From NCBI GenBank assembly GCA_900102235.1, contig FMVL01000005.1, forward strand, positions 421,690 through 485,689: DNA of 64,000 nt. Direction: 5' to 3'. The DNA comes from Lachnospiraceae bacterium XBB2008 (GTDB taxonomy: Bacteria > Bacillota > Clostridia > Lachnospirales > Lachnospiraceae). The position numbers and the translations under genes are program-made. This document shows, one piece after another, positions 38,838 through 47,944 of this stretch (its first letter is position 1; each line of letters begins with the position of its first letter). The notes beneath the pieces are model-generated. The model ran no database searches, was not told the origin of the DNA, and saw nothing but the letters and a program-made list of their open reading frames with translations.

Positions 38838-41800
38838 ATGAGTAAAGGAAACAGGAATTCGATCAAAGAGAGCAGAATCCCCATTACAGCGATCATAAAG
38901 CATTACGGCCCCAGACGCGCGCTGATATTTGTGCTGCTCGCATTATCGTTTGCGGCACTGATCCTTGTCTACAACATGCTCTTAAGGAATTTCGTTACCA
39001 GGAGCCTGCAGACCGAGAGTGAGATAAGCGCGATCAACTCCGCCAAAGAAGTAGATATTTATCTGTCCACCGGTACGGATGTTATCGATGTTGCCGAATA
39101 TACGGTCGAAAAAATGCTTTCCGAAAACCGGACCGATGAAGAGATCCTGGAATATCTTACATATGAAACGAATACCATCCAGAACTCCATTCTGCCCGCA
39201 ACGACCGGAATCTACGGCTGTATACGAGACAGATATTTTGACGGATCCGGCTGGGATCCCGGCGAAGACTATGTTCCCCAGGAACGGCCCTGGTATCTTG
39301 AGGCTGTCGCCGATAAAGGCAATATAGTCCTGATCAATCCGTATTTTGATCTGTACTCCGAAGAAGTGGTCATGACCATAGCGAAGGCTCTTCCTGACGG
39401 GGAGAATGTCGTAGCTGTCGATATCACGCTCGGAAGGATACAGGAGATAACGGAAGAGAACGTTGGAAACGATGCCGATACCAAGCGCATGGTCATCAGC
39501 AGCAACGGTTTCGTGGTAGCTCATTCCGATATTGATGAACGTGCCGCCAATTATCTGGAGGAGACCGGAACCTTCGGGAATCTCGTTCTGACGAGCGTTC
39601 TCAATTCGGAAAATGACTTTACCGACATCAGGTATCAGGGTGATTATTATACGGTATACGGTGTCCCGATCGGCAAAGACTGGTACAGTATATCCGTTGT
39701 CGATTCAAGAAAACTGACATTTCCGCTGCTCATCCTTGCTGTCACGAGCGGCTTTGCGATCATAGCGACTTTCGTTATCTTTACCGTGATCATGCTGCGG
39801 ACCGGCAAAAGGACCATAATCGCCGACAACCTTCAATCGATCTTAAGTTCATCGGCGGATATCTATATGTCGCTGTGCGATCTGGATGTGATCAACAATT
39901 CCGTGACCGGCATCAAGAATGTGAATCCGGCTATCGCCAAAGCAGTCGAATCCTGCGACGGCAACATGAAGGAGATTTTTGCCGGGATCATGACCGGACT
40001 GCCTGAAAGCCCTACCAAGCAGGCTGCCGTCGAATTCTCGGATCTGTCCACCATTGACGAGCGCATGAAGGATACCGATATCGCGACGGTCGAGTATTTA
40101 AGTTACGGCAATATCTGGGTCCGTGCAAGACTCCTTGTCAGCGAGCGTACGCCGGAAGGCAAAGTTTCCCATGTCCTGTGGATGCTCGAGAACATAGATC
40201 AGGAGAAAAAAGAGAGAGACAGCCTGATAGATCTGTCAGAGAGGGCATTTGCGGCTAGCGAAGCCAAATCCGCATTCCTTTCAAATATGTCGCATGAGAT
40301 CAGGACGCCCATAAATGCGATCCTGGGCATGAACGAAGTGGTGCTGCGCGAATGCAGGGATGAGAACATCATCAGCTACTCCGAGAATATCAGATCCTCC
40401 GGACAAACACTCCTCGGACTCGTCAACGACATCCTTGATTTCTCCAAGATCGAATCGGGCAAACTCGAGATCATTCCCGCTGATTATGAGCTTGCCTCAA
40501 TGTTAAATGACCTCGTCAATATGGTCAGACCCAGAATGGATAAGAAGGGACTGGATCTGATCCTGAATATCGATAAGAACATTCCCGAGAAGCTTTTCGG
40601 AGATGATGTCAGGATCCGGCAGGTCATCACGAACATTCTGACCAATGCCGTGAAATACACCGAGCACGGAAGCGTGACTTTTTCCATGTCGCATGACCGT
40701 CTGGAATACAGTGAAAATGAGATCATGCTCCATGTGAAGATCAAAGATACCGGCATCGGGATCAAAAAAGAAGATATGAACAGGCTCTTTTCCGAGTTTG
40801 AACGTATAGAGGAAAAGCGAAATCGTAACATCGAAGGAACAGGCCTCGGAATGGCGATCACTCAGAGCCTGCTGGAGCTGATGAACAGCCGGCTTAATGT
40901 AAGCAGCCGGTACGGAGAGGGCTCGGAATTCTCATTCGACCTGATCCAGCGAGTAAGAGACTGGGAACCCATCGGCGACTATGAGACCGCATACAGGAAG
41001 ACGCTCGCGCACAAGGAAGGGTATCACAGACAGTTTACCGCACCCGATGCCAGGATCCTGGTTGTTGACGATACACCGATGAACCTGCTCGTATTCACAT
41101 CGCTTCTCGAGCCGACCGAACTTAAGATCGATACGGCGGGAAGCGGGGACGAGGGCATAGAACTGGCACTTAAGAACCGGTACGATATGATCTTCCTTGA
41201 TCATATGATGCCGGACAAGGACGGGATCGAGACGCTTAAGGAGATCCGTGGATCCGGGGAAAAGATCAATGACGGCACCCCTTTTATCTGCCTGACCGCC
41301 AATGCGATCTCCGGTGCGCGTGAGCAGTATCTCGAAGCCGGATTTGACGATTATCTCACCAAGCCCATCGACTCGAAGAAACTCGAGAAGATGATCCTGT
41401 CATATCTTCCGTCGGCGAAGGTGAACATGGCGCATGATGACAGAGAAGAGAGTCCGGATGCATCTGCCGGATCCGCAAGATCCGTCGGAGCACCCGCAGA
41501 CGGAACGGTCCTGCCGGAAGCATTGTACGCGATGATCGATCTTAATCCGGTCGAAGGCGTTAAGAGATGCGGAAGTCCGAAGATATATCTGAATGCCCTT
41601 AGAGCTTTTTCGGATTCGATCAGACCGACTATCGCAGCCACCAGGAACTATAAGAACAGTGATGACATGGATGATGTCATGATCACCGTTCATTCGATCA
41701 AAACGGCAGCGGGCATGGTCGGAGCCGAACGTATCAGCAACATGGCCCTCGGAATAGAAAAGGCGGGTCCCGAGAACTTCAGCGAAGAGAGACTGAATGA

Positions 41801-41852
41801 ACTGTTCGACAGATGCATAGAGCTGTGCAACAATCTGACATCACTTATTTGA
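38838..41852 (+). CDS. Cache-domain hybrid histidine kinase with receiver and Hpt domains
   Basis: A 1004-residue BarA/ArcB-type phosphorelay protein. It has a membrane helix about 27-50, a large extracytoplasmic double-Cache sensor (about 55-290) with the ligand-pocket stretch VPQERPWYLEA, a second helix about 295-320, a PAS-like region (about 330-460), HisKA with LSNMSHEIRTPINA, HATPase with ITNILTNAVKYTE and GTGLGMAI, a receiver (about 735-855) with FLDHMMPDKDG, and a C-terminal Hpt domain whose histidine is in ITVHSIKTAAGMVGA. It lies 7 bases after the cyclase gene, so one signal may control both phosphorelay and c-di-GMP. Confidence 0.93.
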   Translation: MSKGNRNSIKESRIPITAIIKHYGPRRALIFVLLALSFAALILVYNMLLRNFVTRSLQTESEISAINSAKEVDIYLSTGTDVIDVAEYTVEKMLSENRTDEEILEYLTYETNTIQNSILPATTGIYGCIRDRYFDGSGWDPGEDYVPQERPWYLEAVADKGNIVLINPYFDLYSEEVVMTIAKALPDGENVVAVDITLGRIQEITEENVGNDADTKRMVISSNGFVVAHSDIDERAANYLEETGTFGNLVLTSVLNSENDFTDIRYQGDYYTVYGVPIGKDWYSISVVDSRKLTFPLLILAVTSGFAIIATFVIFTVIMLRTGKRTIIADNLQSILSSSADIYMSLCDLDVINNSVTGIKNVNPAIAKAVESCDGNMKEIFAGIMTGLPESPTKQAAVEFSDLSTIDERMKDTDIATVEYLSYGNIWVRARLLVSERTPEGKVSHVLWMLENIDQEKKERDSLIDLSERAFAASEAKSAFLSNMSHEIRTPINAILGMNEVVLRECRDENIISYSENIRSSGQTLLGLVNDILDFSKIESGKLEIIPADYELASMLNDLVNMVRPRMDKKGLDLILNIDKNIPEKLFGDDVRIRQVITNILTNAVKYTEHGSVTFSMSHDRLEYSENEIMLHVKIKDTGIGIKKEDMNRLFSEFERIEEKRNRNIEGTGLGMAITQSLLELMNSRLNVSSRYGEGSEFSFDLIQRVRDWEPIGDYETAYRKTLAHKEGYHRQFTAPDARILVVDDTPMNLLVFTSLLEPTELKIDTAGSGDEGIELALKNRYDMIFLDHMMPDKDGIETLKEIRGSGEKINDGTPFICLTANAISGAREQYLEAGFDDYLTKPIDSKKLEKMILSYLPSAKVNMAHDDREESPDASAGSARSVGAPADGTVLPEALYAMIDLNPVEGVKRCGSPKIYLNALRAFSDSIRPTIAATRNYKNSDDMDDVMITVHSIKTAAGMVGAERISNMALGIEKAGPENFSEERLNELFDRCIELCNNLTSLI

Positions 41853-41865
41853 GGCTGTATAAGAC

Positions 41866-43944
41866 ATGAAGAGAAGTAACCTTATCAAAAAAACAACTGC
41901 ATTGCTTCTTACCGGCGTGATGGTGCTCGGCCTGACGGCGTGTTCTTTCGGAGAAAAAACTCCGGACCTCCCCACGGAACCCGAGACTGCGGCTGAACCA
42001 GAACAGCCATCCGAAGAACCGGGAGAATCCGTGAGTGCAGGCGCGGGAAGCAGCGCAGGTTCGGGAAGCAGCGCGGGCTCGGATCTTTTGAACCGCTTAC
42101 GCGAAATGACATCGGGCGGCGGACAGGAAGGATCCGGTGTGACAGAGGATACCTATCTGCTTATCCGGGATAACGGAGCGGATCGTTTCTATACCGTAAG
42201 CGGCAGCGGAGAGGTGATCAGATCGATCAGCTATCAGGAACTGTATGAACAGATGAAGGGACATACGGAACCGTATGTCAATATCTATGATCCGGTCAGC
42301 CAGTATAACTGCGCTTCCATAGCGGCGGATGACGGAAGGTTTCTGTATTTCAACGATTATCTGAAATTCGATGGCGCATCCGACTATTGTTATGTCGTAT
42401 ATGCCATAGATACGACCGATTATACGCCCTATCTGTTGTGGCAGTCGAATCCCGATGACCAGTCTTTCTTAGACAGTTATGGTTTCTATGACGGACTTTT
42501 CCGTTTCACCGTATCATTTAGTAATACTTCGGACGGACAAATCGGCGGAAAAGAAGAAATGGCTTTCAGATATGATGAGGATTCCCAAGACTTCGTAAAG
42601 GTCGACACAGGGGCGCAGGACGTACTTGATGCCGCAAGCCGCCGGAATCTCAATCCCCTCGCTCCTACCAGATATGATACGACGGGCCGGGATTCATTCT
42701 CACGTACGTTAGCCGAGTGCGGATGGGTACTCGGAGTCGGTGATGATGGATTTTACCAGATCATGAGCGACGGCACCGTCAATGAACTGGATCTTGAGGT
42801 TGAACCTTACTCTTATATCCCCCAGTATGATTCGGAGAAGATCTACTACACCGACAGCGATGATGATTCCAACGTGACCATATATGAGTACGATCTGAAG
42901 AGCGGTAAGACGACCGGGATAGCTACGCGTTATCTGTCTATCAACATGCTCATGCTGTACGATGGCAAACTCTATTACAGTTATGAAGATACCGAAGTCT
43001 ACGGCCGCACTCATAACTATGTCTGCGCGTATGATTCCGCTACGGGGAAGACCGAAACACTCTATGATGTCGAGAAAATGCCCGGAGCATCATACTCGCC
43101 CGGCATCGACGGATTCAGGATAATAAACGGGCGGATCTATATCATCGCTTTTGATGAAGATGATCACAGTCTTAAGTGGGTATGCATGGAAGATGACGGC
43201 GACGGACTCAGCGTATACGATACGGGCTGCACGGTCGAAGAGATAGACATATACGACTACGGAACCGTGGATTACGATTCCGACACATATAAATGTCCTT
43301 ACTGCGGTGTTCCCCTGTATCAGAAATATGCGGAGTGCATGATAATCGACTCTTCTATCTCACCGAAGGCCGATGTGATCAATGCTTTCTTAAGAGAGAA
43401 GATGGAATCATATATGGAGCCGGACGAGGCGTTGGGCTATCCCAATGTCGTGGATGATTCGGAATGTGACTATCATAAGGAATCTCCATGGCAGTGCTGT
43501 GTCAGCGATGAGCTGAATGTCGGTGGGGTACATCTGATAGGCGATCACTATATGACCGTCGATATGAGCGGCTACTGGTACGGAGGCGGAGCGCACGGAT
43601 ATCCCAACAGAAACCAGTACCTGTTTGACCTGAATACGGGTGAGAGTCAGAAACTCACTGATTTCTATACCGGTACCGAGGAAGAGTTCAAGAAACTGGT
43701 CGCAGAGAAGACCAAAGAAGATTTTTTGAGTTACTCATATGACGATTCTCCGTATTTTTCGGAGGATGCAGGCGAGATATACGATCAGGCATATGAGGAA
43801 GCGTCTTTTGAGACGAGCAATATCGAATTTACCGAGGATGGCATCATCCTGATCTATCCGCCCTACGACATGGGATCGTATGCAGCCGGATATATAGAGA
43901 TATTTATTTCATATCAAGAACTTTTGGGGAGAGATTCGCTGTAA
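41866..43944 (+). CDS. Large lipoprotein with propeller-like repeats, zinc-ribbon motif and DUF3298-like C-terminus
   Basis: A 692-residue secreted lipoprotein. The signal ends in the lipobox VLGLTACS (Cys about residue 26), then a Pro/Glu and Gly/Ser-rich linker to about residue 85. The middle part (about 150-460) has repeated short Tyr/Asp-rich blades such as KIYYTDSDDDS and KLYYSYEDTE, as in DUF5050-type beta-propellers. Cys pairs in YKCPYCGVPLYQKYAEC look like a small zinc ribbon, unusual outside the cell. The end (about 490-692), with GGGAHGYPNRNQYLFDLNTG, matches the DUF3298 domain of RsiV-like proteins, some of which bind lysozyme. Function unknown. Confidence 0.75.
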   Translation: MKRSNLIKKTTALLLTGVMVLGLTACSFGEKTPDLPTEPETAAEPEQPSEEPGESVSAGAGSSAGSGSSAGSDLLNRLREMTSGGGQEGSGVTEDTYLLIRDNGADRFYTVSGSGEVIRSISYQELYEQMKGHTEPYVNIYDPVSQYNCASIAADDGRFLYFNDYLKFDGASDYCYVVYAIDTTDYTPYLLWQSNPDDQSFLDSYGFYDGLFRFTVSFSNTSDGQIGGKEEMAFRYDEDSQDFVKVDTGAQDVLDAASRRNLNPLAPTRYDTTGRDSFSRTLAECGWVLGVGDDGFYQIMSDGTVNELDLEVEPYSYIPQYDSEKIYYTDSDDDSNVTIYEYDLKSGKTTGIATRYLSINMLMLYDGKLYYSYEDTEVYGRTHNYVCAYDSATGKTETLYDVEKMPGASYSPGIDGFRIINGRIYIIAFDEDDHSLKWVCMEDDGDGLSVYDTGCTVEEIDIYDYGTVDYDSDTYKCPYCGVPLYQKYAECMIIDSSISPKADVINAFLREKMESYMEPDEALGYPNVVDDSECDYHKESPWQCCVSDELNVGGVHLIGDHYMTVDMSGYWYGGGAHGYPNRNQYLFDLNTGESQKLTDFYTGTEEEFKKLVAEKTKEDFLSYSYDDSPYFSEDAGEIYDQAYEEASFETSNIEFTEDGIILIYPPYDMGSYAAGYIEIFISYQELLGRDSL

Positions 43945-43962
43945 TCATTTGATGTCCCGGCA

Positions 43963-46842
43963 ATGAAAGAGGCTAAGAAATCGACAAAACAGAATACGGT
44001 ATCACTCAGTCAGCACAGCCGCCATGAGATAGAACTCATCCTGCCGCTCGTGCATAAGATCGACGTGCTCAGACCCATGACCGCCATGATCAGCGACGAG
44101 GACTTAAAGAACAAGCATCTGGAGTTCAAGGAGAGACTGGCGAACGGAGAGACGCTCGACGACATCCTGGTCGATGCTTATGCGGTCGTCCGTGAGGCCA
44201 CCAACCGCGTGCGCCATACCGGTCACTACCTGGAGCAGATCATGGGCGGGATAATCCTTCATCAGGGCCGTGTTGCCGAGATGCGTACCGGTGAAGGCAA
44301 GACCCAGACCTGTCTTCTTCCCGCATACCTCAATGCGCTCGAAGGCAAGGGCGTGCATGTCGTGACCTGTAACGATTATCTGGCTGCGCGTGACGCCGAA
44401 GAGATGGGCGTGGTGCATAATGCTCTGGGACTTACCGTGGGCTGCGTGACCAAGGATACCCCGCAGGAAGAACGCAAGGCGCAGTATGCCTGCGATATCA
44501 CATATGTTACCAACAACGAGCTCGCTTTCGATTACCTGCGCGATAACATGGCCATATATAAAGAAGAGCAGGTGCTTCGCGACCTCCACTACTGCATCAT
44601 AGACGAGGTCGACTCTGTTCTGATCGACGAGGCCAGGATGCCGCTTCGTATCTCCGGCCGAAACGACCAGGACTTAAGCCTTTACGAGCCTGCCAACCGT
44701 TTCGTGCTGACACTTGAGCGCGGCGAGGTTCCCGAGGAGAGATCGAAGATCGAGTACATTCTCGACGGAGCCGCCGAAGAGACAGGCGATTTTTATGCCA
44801 ATGAAAAAGACAACATCATAAACCTGACCGATCAGGGTGTCAGGAAGGCCGAGGAATTCTTCCATGTGGAAAACCTTGCCGATCCCGAGAACCTGGAGAT
44901 CATCCATCATATCAATATCGCGCTCAGAGCGAACTACCTGCTTGAGAAAGACGTCGATTACATGGTCAAGGACGGACAGGTCCTGATCATAGACAGCTTT
45001 ACCGGACGTGCCGCGGAAGGCCGTAAGTTCTCGGACGGACTTCACCAGGCTCTTGAAGCCAAGGAAGGTCTGAAGATCAATCAGGAATCCATCACGATAG
45101 CGAGCATCACCTTCCAGAACTTTTTCAATAAATACAAGAAAAAAGGCGGGATGACCGGTACCGGACGTGCCGAGGAGCGGGAGTTCCGTGACGTTTACTT
45201 CATGGACGTTGTTACCGTGCCGACACACCGTCCGATCCAGCGTATCGACTATCCCGATGCGGTATATAAGTCACACGATGAGAAGATCAAAGCCGTGATC
45301 GATGAGATCAAAGAGGCTCATGAAAAAGGCCAGCCCGTGCTCGTGGGTACGGTATCGGTCGAAGGCTCCGAAGAGATCAGTGAGCACCTGAGAAAGGCAG
45401 GCATCGAGCACAACGTCTTAAATGCCAAATATCTGGATATAGAAGCAGAGATAGTATCCCATGCCGGCGAATTCGGTGCGGTGACCATCGCGACCAACAT
45501 GGCCGGCCGCGGTACCGACATCAAGATCGATGAAAAAGCGCGCGCGGCAGGCGGACTCAAAGTCATAGGAACCGAGCGTCACGAGTCCAGACGTATAGAC
45601 GATCAGCTCAGAGGCCGTTCGGGCAGACAGGGTGACGTGGGAGCCAGTCAGTTCATCATAAGCCTCGATGACGAGATCCTGAGACATTTCGGCTCCGAGA
45701 GGATGATCGCGATCTACAACAAGCTCGGTTTCAAGGAGGGTGAGAGGCTTCAGCACAAATCGCTGCACAATACGATCGAGCGTGCGCAGGGCAAGGTTGA
45801 GTTCAACCATTACGGACAGCGTAAGAACGTTCTTGAGTACGATAAGGTCATGAACGAACAGCGTGAGATCATATATGAGGAGAGGGAGCGTATCCTCACG
45901 GAGGATTCCATCCATCCCAGTATCTGCCGTCTGATAGAGCATGCGATCCTCGATGCCGTGAGCATGGTCGTGGGCGAAGGTACCGAAGATGAACCGGACA
46001 TGTGGGACTTCGGTGAACTGAATGCCCTGCTCCTTCCGCTCATACCGCTTAAGCCCATGTCCAGAGACAGACTCGACGGTAACGACCGCCAGTCGCTGGA
46101 GATCCAGCTCAAGCTTGAGGCTCTCAATCTGTATGAGGGCAAGATCGGCGAGTTCGGACACACCGATAATGTCGATGAGATAGAGAAGGTCGTGCTCCTT
46201 AAGTGCATCGACTCCAAGTGGACCCGCCATATCGAGGATATGGACCAGCTGAAGACCAGCATCAATCTGCAGAATTACTCGGGCAAGGATCCCCTTGTCG
46301 CGTATAAATTCATGGCATATGATATGTTTGATGAAATGATACGCGGTATCAGGGAAGATGCCATATATATACTGTACAGGGCCAGATTCGGGCGTGAAGC
46401 GAAGCGTGAGCACGTGGCCAGGATCGTGGACCAGATAGAGAGCGGATCCAAAGACGATCTGAAGAACAGACCCATAGAGGATGAGGAAAACAAGGACACC
46501 AGGACCAAGGCCGAGAAACTCGAAGTGGCGATCAAGATGCCTGAAGCAGAGCCCGAAGGTCCGGTAACGCCCGAGCAGATAGGCGAGATGCTGGCTGCCA
46601 GGATATCGTCCAGGATCGTAAATCACTCCGCCGCCATGGCCGAGATCGCGGCACAGAACCGCGAAGCAGCCAAATCCGTAGTCAAGCATTCGTCCTATGC
46701 AAGCGCGTGGGCGCTGTCCAAAAAACGTCATTACGACGAAGATGACGACGAAGATTACGATGAAGATTACGAAGATAACGTATACGACGAAGATAACCGT
46801 ATAGATGATGAAGATGATCCCGGAGACGGGGATAATGACTAG
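43963..46842 (+). CDS. secA: Preprotein translocase ATPase SecA, with acidic C-terminal tail
   Basis: Motor ATPase that drives proteins through SecYEG. The 959 residues have Walker A MRTGEGKTQTCLLPAY, the DEVDSVLIDEARMPLRISG Walker B region, the cross-linking domain (about 225-365), NBD2 with TNMAGRGTDIK and GRSGRQGDVG, and the helical scaffold and wing domains. Three points are unusual: the motif normally MTGTA reads MTGTG, the loop normally ARTPLIISG reads ARMPLRISG, and the usual C-terminal zinc finger (CxCxSG) is replaced by about 40 residues made mostly of Asp, Glu and Tyr. It could be the only SecA or an accessory SecA2; the window cannot decide. Ribosome-binding site weak. Confidence 0.9.
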   Translation: MKEAKKSTKQNTVSLSQHSRHEIELILPLVHKIDVLRPMTAMISDEDLKNKHLEFKERLANGETLDDILVDAYAVVREATNRVRHTGHYLEQIMGGIILHQGRVAEMRTGEGKTQTCLLPAYLNALEGKGVHVVTCNDYLAARDAEEMGVVHNALGLTVGCVTKDTPQEERKAQYACDITYVTNNELAFDYLRDNMAIYKEEQVLRDLHYCIIDEVDSVLIDEARMPLRISGRNDQDLSLYEPANRFVLTLERGEVPEERSKIEYILDGAAEETGDFYANEKDNIINLTDQGVRKAEEFFHVENLADPENLEIIHHINIALRANYLLEKDVDYMVKDGQVLIIDSFTGRAAEGRKFSDGLHQALEAKEGLKINQESITIASITFQNFFNKYKKKGGMTGTGRAEEREFRDVYFMDVVTVPTHRPIQRIDYPDAVYKSHDEKIKAVIDEIKEAHEKGQPVLVGTVSVEGSEEISEHLRKAGIEHNVLNAKYLDIEAEIVSHAGEFGAVTIATNMAGRGTDIKIDEKARAAGGLKVIGTERHESRRIDDQLRGRSGRQGDVGASQFIISLDDEILRHFGSERMIAIYNKLGFKEGERLQHKSLHNTIERAQGKVEFNHYGQRKNVLEYDKVMNEQREIIYEERERILTEDSIHPSICRLIEHAILDAVSMVVGEGTEDEPDMWDFGELNALLLPLIPLKPMSRDRLDGNDRQSLEIQLKLEALNLYEGKIGEFGHTDNVDEIEKVVLLKCIDSKWTRHIEDMDQLKTSINLQNYSGKDPLVAYKFMAYDMFDEMIRGIREDAIYILYRARFGREAKREHVARIVDQIESGSKDDLKNRPIEDEENKDTRTKAEKLEVAIKMPEAEPEGPVTPEQIGEMLAARISSRIVNHSAAMAEIAAQNREAAKSVVKHSSYASAWALSKKRHYDEDDDEDYDEDYEDNVYDEDNRIDDEDDPGDGDND

Positions 46843-46859
46843 AAGGAGCATATCTGATT

Positions 46860-47849
46860 ATGAAAAAACGTGACTTAGGTATTCTGATAGGCGGAACGCT
46901 GATAGGCATGAGTACCGTGATGACCGGAGCGGCAGGCTGGGTCCTTAAGAACAATTTCACCAGACGTAAACCCAAGGCCGAGAAGCCCGGACAGATCGAA
47001 TCCATGGATGCGATGCACATGGATTACCTCAGGCGTAAGAATATCGCCAGGGTACAGAAGCAGGAGACCGAGGAACTCGATATCATGTCCGAGGACGGAC
47101 TCGTTCTTCATGCCCACTATGTTCATAATAAGGAAGTAAAAAGAGATCCGGCAGAGCCCGTAAATGTCGTACTCCTTTCTCACGGATACGGCGGATCCGG
47201 ATATCGCGACCTGGTGGTTTTCGCGGACTACTATCTGGATAAGGGTTTTGACCTGCTGATAATCGATCAGAGAACACATGGCCGCAGCGAAGGCAGCTTC
47301 ATCACGTTCGGTGCAAGAGAGCAGAACGATATATCCCGCTGGGTGGGCAAGATCATCGAGATCGCGGGAAGCGACTGCCGTATACTGCTTCACGGATGGA
47401 GCATGGGTGCCGCCACGATATATCTGGCTGTGGTAAACGGCCTGCCCGATAATGTCAAAGGCCTGGTATATGACTGCGGATACGCTGTCGCAGAAGCCCA
47501 GATGCTTGACACGGCCCATAAATTCTCCAAACTGCCCAAGTCGATCCTCTGGTATGTAATGCAGTTCGCGAAGCCTCTTTGCAGGCTTTTCCTGGGATTT
47601 GACATGAACGAGGCAGCACCGTTCTTCGCAGCCGATGAGATGATGCTCCCGATATTCTTCGTACACGGTGCGGAGGATTCCTGCGTACCGCTGTGGATGG
47701 GCCGAAGCCTTTACAGAGCCACGCTCCACACCCCGTACCGCAAGATGTTGATCGTTCCCGGAGCCGATCACACATATTCGTATGTACGCGATAAAAAGGG
47801 CTATGAGCAGGGGATCAGCGCACTTCTTGAGCAATGCGGCATGAATTGA
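46860..47849 (+). CDS. Membrane-anchored alpha/beta hydrolase
   Basis: A 329-residue serine hydrolase. Residues about 6-28 form a hydrophobic N-terminal anchor with few charged neighbours, so the enzyme is probably held at the membrane. The nucleophile elbow is LLHGWSMGAATIYL (GxSxG variant GWSMG), the oxyanion strand is LLSHGYGGSGYRD, and the acid and histidine are probably Asp in FVHGAEDSCVPL and His in VPGADHTYSY. It resembles the YqkD/Bem46-like group. Substrate unknown. It starts 18 bases after secA behind AAGGAG, so it is likely in the same operon. Confidence 0.88.
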   Translation: MKKRDLGILIGGTLIGMSTVMTGAAGWVLKNNFTRRKPKAEKPGQIESMDAMHMDYLRRKNIARVQKQETEELDIMSEDGLVLHAHYVHNKEVKRDPAEPVNVVLLSHGYGGSGYRDLVVFADYYLDKGFDLLIIDQRTHGRSEGSFITFGAREQNDISRWVGKIIEIAGSDCRILLHGWSMGAATIYLAVVNGLPDNVKGLVYDCGYAVAEAQMLDTAHKFSKLPKSILWYVMQFAKPLCRLFLGFDMNEAAPFFAADEMMLPIFFVHGAEDSCVPLWMGRSLYRATLHTPYRKMLIVPGADHTYSYVRDKKGYEQGISALLEQCGMN

Positions 47850-47944
47850 GCATCAAGTTTGACTTTCAAACGGGTAGCGTATGTTGTAAACTGATAATGT
47901 TGAGTTTATAAGGATAAATATATTAAAACGAGGAGATTTTCCAA

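Noticed and set aside
45418..46851. Long minus-strand open frame (477 codons) opposite secA
   Set aside because: It lies wholly inside secA, has no family motif, and its composition is the mirror of secA codon use.
47850..47944. T-box riboswitch before ileS
   Set aside because: The gap is only 95 bases and has no specifier stem, T-box sequence or terminator. A TTGACT at 47859 may be a -35 box, but no well-spaced -10 follows.
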